The position numbers were made by a program, and so were the translations under genes. From Tessaracoccus sp. (GTDB lineage Bacteria > Actinomycetota > Actinomycetes > Propionibacteriales > Propionibacteriaceae): a stretch of DNA of 64,000 bases. Position 1 is the first letter of the stretch, and each line of letters starts with the position of its first letter. Shown here in pieces: positions 59,805 to 64,000 of this stretch. The stretch covers positions 124,001 to 188,000 of the forward strand of contig NZ_JADJNP010000002.1 of assembly GCF_016714275.1 (NCBI RefSeq), given 5' to 3'. The notes beneath the pieces are model-generated. The model worked only from the letters and a program-made list of their open reading frames with translations. It was not told the DNA's origin and ran no database searches.

Positions 59805-60598
59805 GCTCCCGGATACGACAGCACCACCGGGTTCGGAGGTGTCCTGGTGACCGCGCCGGTGTCGAGGTCGACGACGGCGTGGAACTCGTAGTCGTTCGAC
59901 CCCGCGCCGAAGGTCAGCATCGACGACCCTGTGAGGCGCATCTTCTTCGCCGCGCGCGCCACGTTCTCCAGCCAGGTCCAGCCGACGATCTCCTCGGAGC
60001 GACGCGACCCGCCGCCGGTGGCCGCGTCGTCGATCTCCGCCCACATCCGCAGGAAGCCGTCGTCGGCGATCTCGCCGCAGAGCCGCACCTGCCGCTTGCG
60101 GTCCCGCGTGACCTTCCAGGGGCCCGCCGCGTAGGCCCGGAAGCCGCCGTCGGCGACCGCGCACAGCGCCTCCTCGACGGCGGCCACGTCCCAGTCGTGG
60201 AGCTCCGCGCGGCGGAGCGCGGCCTCGACCACGACCTCGCCGAGCTGCCGCGCGCGCTCCGTGGGCGAGAGGTTCCGGAAGCCCATGGGGACGCGGACGC
60301 GCCCGGTTCCCCGGTCCGACGGGTCGAGGAAGCGCTCCGTGAACTCCAGCTCGACGCCGTCGCCCTCCCCCACCATCAGGTCGAGCATGAGCTGCCCGCG
60401 CGGCGCCTCGACCGCCAGGCTGCGCAGCGCCTGGCTCACCGACTCGGTCACGCGCCGCGCCGACCGCGCCGCGGCGTCGCGGTCGAGGGTCACGTCGTCC
60501 CACGGCTCCGGCATCGTGGTCCACGGCCTCCCCCACCAGCCAGCGTAGGGGTAGATGTAGATCTCACGGAGTCGCGGCATCCCGCATTCTCGCATCAA
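59801..60598 (-). CDS. Conserved-looking protein of unknown function
   Basis: About 265 residues, soluble, no signal peptide. Begins with an aromatic patch (REIYIYPYAGWWGRPW), then a helical region (RSARRVTESVSQALRSLAVE), mixed alpha/beta to the end. No motif I recognise. Start uncertain: TTG 60598 fits the leaderless spacing (TACCCT 8 nt upstream); ATG 60595 and ATG 60580 are in frame. Divergent from amylosucrase, sharing a 58-bp promoter region with a palindrome at 60616. Convergent with the secreted-protein gene. Codon pattern is that of a genuine gene. Confidence 0.78.
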   Translation of the reverse strand: MMRECGMPRLREIYIYPYAGWWGRPWTTMPEPWDDVTLDRDAAARSARRVTESVSQALRSLAVEAPRGQLMLDLMVGEGDGVELEFTERFLDPSDRGTGRVRVPMGFRNLSPTERARQLGEVVVEAALRRAELHDWDVAAVEEALCAVADGGFRAYAAGPWKVTRDRKRQVRLCGEIADDGFLRMWAEIDDAATGGGSRRSEEIVGWTWLENVARAAKKMRLTGSSMLTFGAGSNDYEFHAVVDLDTGAVTRTPPNPVVLSYPGA

Positions 60599-60615
60599 TC
60601 GACACGAGGGTACTC

Positions 60616-60631
60616 CCCGACACGTGTCAGG
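60616..60631. promoter_or_regulatory. Palindrome in the divergent amylosucrase promoter
   Basis: GACACGTGTC (60619-60628) is a perfect palindrome, extended to CC-n-core-n-GG. It overlaps the position expected for the amylosucrase -35 box (17 bp from TAGGAT at 60645-60650) and the promoter of the divergent gene. A regulator site is plausible; no regulator gene lies nearby. Confidence 0.5.
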
Positions 60632-60656
60632 CTGTGGCCTGCATTAGGATCGGGCC

Positions 60657-62555
60657 GTGGCACACCTCACCGCTCAGACCAGCGCAGACCAGCAGTTCAC
60701 CCGCGACTGGGCCGAGGCCCGCGCCGGCGCCTTCGACGACTCTTTCGCCGCCCGGTTCGACGAACACTTTCCCGAGTTGCACCGCCTGTTCCTGCTCGTC
60801 TACGGCGAACGCGCCGACGGGCTTGAGGCGCTCGCCGAGCTCGTCACCCTCGCGCTGCGGTCCTGGAATGAGCGCCCCGCCGACCTCAAGGCCATCGACG
60901 CTGAGCGCACCGCGGACCCCGGCTGGTTCCAGTCCGAGAAGATGCTGGGTGGCGTCTGCTACGTCGACCGGTACGCGGGCTCGATCTCGAAGGTCGCGGA
61001 TCACATCGACTACTTCCAGGAGTTGGGGCTCACTTACCTCCACCTGATGCCGCTGTTCCGCTCCCCCGAGGGCAACAACGACGGTGGCTACGCGGTGAGC
61101 AGCTACCGCGAGACCGACCCCGCGCTCGGCACCATGGCCGACCTCGCCGCGCTGGCGACCAAGCTCCGCAAGGCGGGCATCTCACCGGTCGTCGACTTCA
61201 TCTTCAACCACACCGCCTCGGAGCATGAGTGGGCGCAGAAGTGCATCGCAGGTGAGCCCGGCTATGAGGAGTTCTATCTCGTCTTCCCGGACCGCACGAT
61301 GCCGGACAAGTACGACCTCACGACGCGCGAGATCTTCCCCGACGACCACTCGGGCTCGTTCATCCAGCTGCCGGACGGGCGCTGGGTCTGGTCCACGTTC
61401 TACCACTTCCAGTGGGACCTGAACTACGCGAACCCCGCCGTCTTCCGCGCGATGGCCGGCGAGATGCTGTTCCTCGCGAACCAGGGGATCGAGGTGCTGC
61501 GGATGGACGCCGTTGCGTTCATCTGGAAACGGCTGGGAACGCCCTGCGAGTCGCTCCCGGAGGCCCACTACCTGCTGCAGGCGTTCAACCGCGTGCTGCG
61601 CTTGGCGGCTCCCGCGCTGATCTTCAAGTCGGAGGCGATCGTGCACCCGGACGAGGTGATCCAGTACATCTCGCTCGGCGAGTGCCAGATCTCCTACAAT
61701 CCGCTGCAGATGGCCCTGACATGGGAGGCACTGGCAACCCGCGACGCGCGCCTGCTGAACCAGGCGATCGAGCGCCGGCACGCCCTCCCGGACGGCACCG
61801 CCTGGGTGAACTACGTACGCGGCCACGACGACATCGGCTGGACGTTCGCCGACGAAGACGCCGCCGAGTTCGGCATCAACGGCTTCGAGCACCGTCGTTT
61901 CCTCAACCAGTTCTACGTGGGGCGCTTTCCGGGCGGCTTCGCACGCGGCGCGGCCTTCCAAGAGAACCCGAAGACGGGCGACGCCCGCGTCGCGGGCACG
62001 ACGGCATCGCTGGCCGGCATCGAGGCGGGCGACGACGGCGGCGAGGACCGCGTGCTGTTGGCGCACGCCGTCGCGATGAGCACCGGCGGCATGCCGCTGC
62101 TGTACTTGGGCGACGAGGTGGCGCAGCTGAACGACTACACGTACCTCGACCGGCCCGCGGAGGCCGGCGACAGCCGATGGGTCAACCGCCCCTTCCGCCC
62201 AGAGGCTGCCTACGCGGCGCGCCACGATGAGTCGACGACGGCAGGCCGTGTCTTCACGCGCCTCCAGCGCCTGCTCCAGGTTCGGCGCGAGACTCCGGAA
62301 CTGGGAGGCAACGAGCTGATCCCGTTCCGCACGCCGCACCACTCCGTACTCGCGTTCCAGCGCCCTGGCGCCGACGGCGTCGTCCTTGCGCTCGCCAACT
62401 TCGGCGACCACCCTGTCCACGTCGATGCGCTGACTCTCTCCGGCTTCGCCCCCGACGCGGTGGACCTCGTCGCCGCCCAGGACCTGAGCCTCGCCAACGG
62501 CGTGACCCTCGCGCCCCACGCCTTCCTCTGGCTCAGGGTCGCGCAGGCCTCCTGA
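60657..62555 (+). CDS. Amylosucrase (GH13_4)
   Basis: Transfers the glucosyl unit of sucrose onto alpha-1,4-glucan, releasing fructose. 632 residues. The helical N-terminal domain (WAEARAGAFDDSFAARFDEH) is specific to this subfamily. Catalytic D284 in LRMDAVAFIWK and E326 in IFKSEAIVHP fall close to the positions of the characterised Neisseria enzyme; the third Asp is in VRGHDDIGWTF, the amylosucrase form of that motif. LMPLFRSPEGNNDGGYAVS is also diagnostic. GTG 60657 with TAGGAT 6 nt upstream. Cytosolic; lets sucrose feed glycogen directly. Confidence 0.94.
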   Translation: MAHLTAQTSADQQFTRDWAEARAGAFDDSFAARFDEHFPELHRLFLLVYGERADGLEALAELVTLALRSWNERPADLKAIDAERTADPGWFQSEKMLGGVCYVDRYAGSISKVADHIDYFQELGLTYLHLMPLFRSPEGNNDGGYAVSSYRETDPALGTMADLAALATKLRKAGISPVVDFIFNHTASEHEWAQKCIAGEPGYEEFYLVFPDRTMPDKYDLTTREIFPDDHSGSFIQLPDGRWVWSTFYHFQWDLNYANPAVFRAMAGEMLFLANQGIEVLRMDAVAFIWKRLGTPCESLPEAHYLLQAFNRVLRLAAPALIFKSEAIVHPDEVIQYISLGECQISYNPLQMALTWEALATRDARLLNQAIERRHALPDGTAWVNYVRGHDDIGWTFADEDAAEFGINGFEHRRFLNQFYVGRFPGGFARGAAFQENPKTGDARVAGTTASLAGIEAGDDGGEDRVLLAHAVAMSTGGMPLLYLGDEVAQLNDYTYLDRPAEAGDSRWVNRPFRPEAAYAARHDESTTAGRVFTRLQRLLQVRRETPELGGNELIPFRTPHHSVLAFQRPGADGVVLALANFGDHPVHVDALTLSGFAPDAVDLVAAQDLSLANGVTLAPHAFLWLRVAQAS

Positions 62556-62603
62556 AGGGCCTCATCTCACACCATCGAGGTCGCCGCTGGATATGCTTCG
62601 CCC

Positions 62604-63044
62604 ATGACCAGCCCCTCTGCGGCCTCGCCTCGCTCGGCCCGCTGGCGGGTGTCGCCCGCCGACCTGATCGACGTCTTCGTCTACGTCGTGGTATTGAACC
62701 TCGTCGCGGAGTACCTGCCGATGGTGATCGCCGAGACCTTCACGCTCTCCTTGCTGACCGCCGCGTTGCTGAAGGTCGTGCTCGAGGTCGTCGTGTGGGC
62801 GAAGAACCGGGTCAAGGCCCGGTTCAAGGCCGCGACGACGCGCCCTGCGAAGGTGGGAGCCGGACTGCTGCTCTGGGGCGTCCTCGTCGGCAGCAAGTTC
62901 GTCGTGCTCGAGCTCGTCGCCCTGGCTTTCGGCGACAAGGTGCAATTGGGCGGCTTCTTCGCCGTCACCGGCCTGATCCTCCTCCTGCTGCTTTCCCGCG
63001 CCGGAGTCCGCAAGCTCTTGGAGCAGCCGCCACCCCGTGACTGA
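62604..63044 (+). CDS. Small membrane protein
   Basis: 146 residues, three or four membrane spans (about 19-45, 48-66, 82-108, 115-131), with a basic cytosolic loop KNRVKARFKAATTRPAK between them. No family recognised. TATGCT ends 6 nt before the ATG, a leaderless pattern, supporting a real promoter and start. It follows amylosucrase by 48 bp but probably has its own transcript. The next 248 bp (63045-63292) hold no gene I can support, only weak dyads such as GTGTC/GACAC. Confidence 0.8.
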   Translation: MTSPSAASPRSARWRVSPADLIDVFVYVVVLNLVAEYLPMVIAETFTLSLLTAALLKVVLEVVVWAKNRVKARFKAATTRPAKVGAGLLLWGVLVGSKFVVLELVALAFGDKVQLGGFFAVTGLILLLLLSRAGVRKLLEQPPPRD

Positions 63045-63292
63045 GGTTCCTTTGCACAGTTCCTCGCACTCGTTGTTGCGGTGAACACTCGCCGACGCCG
63101 ATCTCCGTCCAGGTTGTGTCGCCATACGGAGACACCGCGACCCTGTCGGGGTGTGGTCGACACGCATGGCATCACAACCGGTCTACGACGTGCGGTCCCG
63201 CACCCGGATGGGGACCGCGCTCACCGGACTGCGCCGGAGGATTACTTGTGGGGGCTGCTGCCGGAGAGAGACGAGGCAGTAGCTCGCGCTAC

Positions 63293-64000
63293 TCAGAACA
63301 GGACGGTGGCGAGGCGGCGCCGGGCCTTCAGGACCACGGGGTCCGTCCGGCCGATGATCTCGAACAGCTCAAGGAGCCGAACGCGGATGCGGTCGCGGTC
63401 CTCGGGGGTTGCTTCGGCGGCGAGGCCGAGGAGACGGTCGAGGGCCTCGGCGGACCGGCCGTTGATGATCTCCAGGTCGGCAGCGTCGAGTTGGGCGTCG
63501 ACGTCGTCCGGGGACTCCTCCGCCCGCGACACGATGGCCAGCGCGTCGAAGGTCATGCTCCGGGCGAGCAACGCGGCCTGGGCGCGGCCCGCGAGCGCCT
63601 CCGGATCGTTCGGGGTCTCTGCGAGCAGCACGTCGAACTCCTCGACGGCGCGGGCGAAGTCGCCCGACTCCAGCGCCGCGTCGGCCTTCTCGAAGCGCGG
63701 GTTGGCGGGCGGGGCGCCGTCGGCCGGTGCGACGCCCGTGACGGGCTGGGCGCGACCGGTCATCCCGTTAGCGACCGCCATCTGCGCGATCTGATCGAGC
63801 ACTGCGGCGATCTCCTCGCGCGACTTGGTGCCCTGGAACAGCGGGGCCATCTGTCCGCCGATCAGCGCGACGACGGTGGGCACCGCCTGCACGCCCAGCG
63901 CCTGAGCGAGCCGCGGCTCGGCGTCGACGTCAACGCGGCCCAGTAGAAACCGGCCCGCACCTGCGTTGATGATCTCCGTCAGCGCATCGGAGACAGCCTG
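63293..64000 (-). CDS. Thioredoxin-like TPR co-chaperone (YbbN/CnoX type), 5' end outside window
   Basis: The visible 235 residues start inside the thioredoxin fold (FLLGRVDVDAEPRLAQALGV then QAVPTVVALIGGQ, with the cis-proline VPT). A linker rich in Ala and Pro follows. TPR-like helices come next (ALESGDFARAVEEFDVLLAE, DPEALAGRAQAALLARS), ending RRRLATVLF. This architecture is that of the holdase-type thioredoxin homologue. The N-terminal CxxC region, if present, lies beyond the right edge. No terminator is obvious downstream. Confidence 0.88.
   Translation of the reverse strand, partial: QAVSDALTEIINAGAGRFLLGRVDVDAEPRLAQALGVQAVPTVVALIGGQMAPLFQGTKSREEIAAVLDQIAQMAVANGMTGRAQPVTGVAPADGAPPANPRFEKADAALESGDFARAVEEFDVLLAETPNDPEALAGRAQAALLARSMTFDALAIVSRAEESPDDVDAQLDAADLEIINGRSAEALDRLLGLAAEATPEDRDRIRVRLLELFEIIGRTDPVVLKARRRLATVLF

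Noticed and set aside
63045..63292. Possible small RNA or gene between the 146-residue membrane protein and the thioredoxin-TPR gene
   Set aside because: Frames here are arginine-rich shadows and the dyads are weak; no promoter or start signal is convincing.
1..64000. CRISPR arrays, rRNA, tRNA, insertion sequences, prophage genes
   Set aside because: Looked for regularly spaced repeats, CCA-ending cloverleaf segments, transposase or integrase motifs and phage structural genes; none seen.

Overview
This window reads as chromosomal DNA from a high-G+C actinobacterium, probably of the Propionibacteriaceae type. That placement is inference from gene content: the GlgE glycogen pathway, HGxxPAAW and Trp-operon membrane proteins beside trpC, a TIGR03085-type protein, a gatCAB cluster and many leaderless starts. 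I see no rRNA, tRNA, CRISPR array, prophage or insertion sequence. Nearly everything is metabolic or housekeeping and densely packed, with many ATGA or GTGA stop/start overlaps.

Positions 1-16.5k, minus strand. The left edge cuts hisB. hisD-hisC-hisB form a leaderless histidine operon. Upstream lie an orphan fructose-PTS-EIIC-like membrane protein, a four-TM protein and dnaE. Next comes a sugar operon (binding protein, two permeases, a clan GH-J glycosidase, LacI repressor) whose promoter overlaps a 25-bp palindrome. GH20 hexosaminidase and rpiB follow.

Positions 16.5-33k. gltBD is preceded by an acetyltransferase-TetR pair divergent from an MFS permease. A small HNH endonuclease and a lipoprotein follow on the plus strand. 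Then comes a coupled operon read leftward: hisI, trpE, a TIGR02234-type membrane protein, HGxxPAAW protein, trpC, trpB, trpA and a SCO1-like lipoprotein. Beside hisI is the only gene-poor stretch above 300 bases (32171-32583), holding a decayed MOSC gene and a nested inverted repeat.

Positions 33-49k. Here are a prolyl oligopeptidase, an MpaB-type oxygenase, a small AAA ATPase, a two-component system with an overlapping NUDIX gene, and an ABC exporter locus whose last permease is frameshifted. Pyroglutamyl peptidase is flanked by hairpin repeats. gatCAB and iscS-mnmA-MetE-like genes follow.

Positions 49-64k are alpha-glucan metabolism: glgX, glgE, maltokinase, glgB, a NUDIX fusion, a lactonase-type propeller, a secreted cell-wall protein, an unknown protein and amylosucrase. 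Maltokinase is interrupted by a 74-bp copy of a repeat whose relatives lie at 42128, 57191 and 59782; removing exactly 74 bp restores one reading frame. The cluster may therefore feed GlgE with maltose-1-phosphate by a route other than trehalose synthase plus maltokinase. The right edge cuts a thioredoxin-TPR protein.

The most notable items are the repeat-interrupted maltokinase, the orphan EIIC-like protein, the families of small structured repeats, and the recurrent TANNNT box placed 6-8 nt before start codons.
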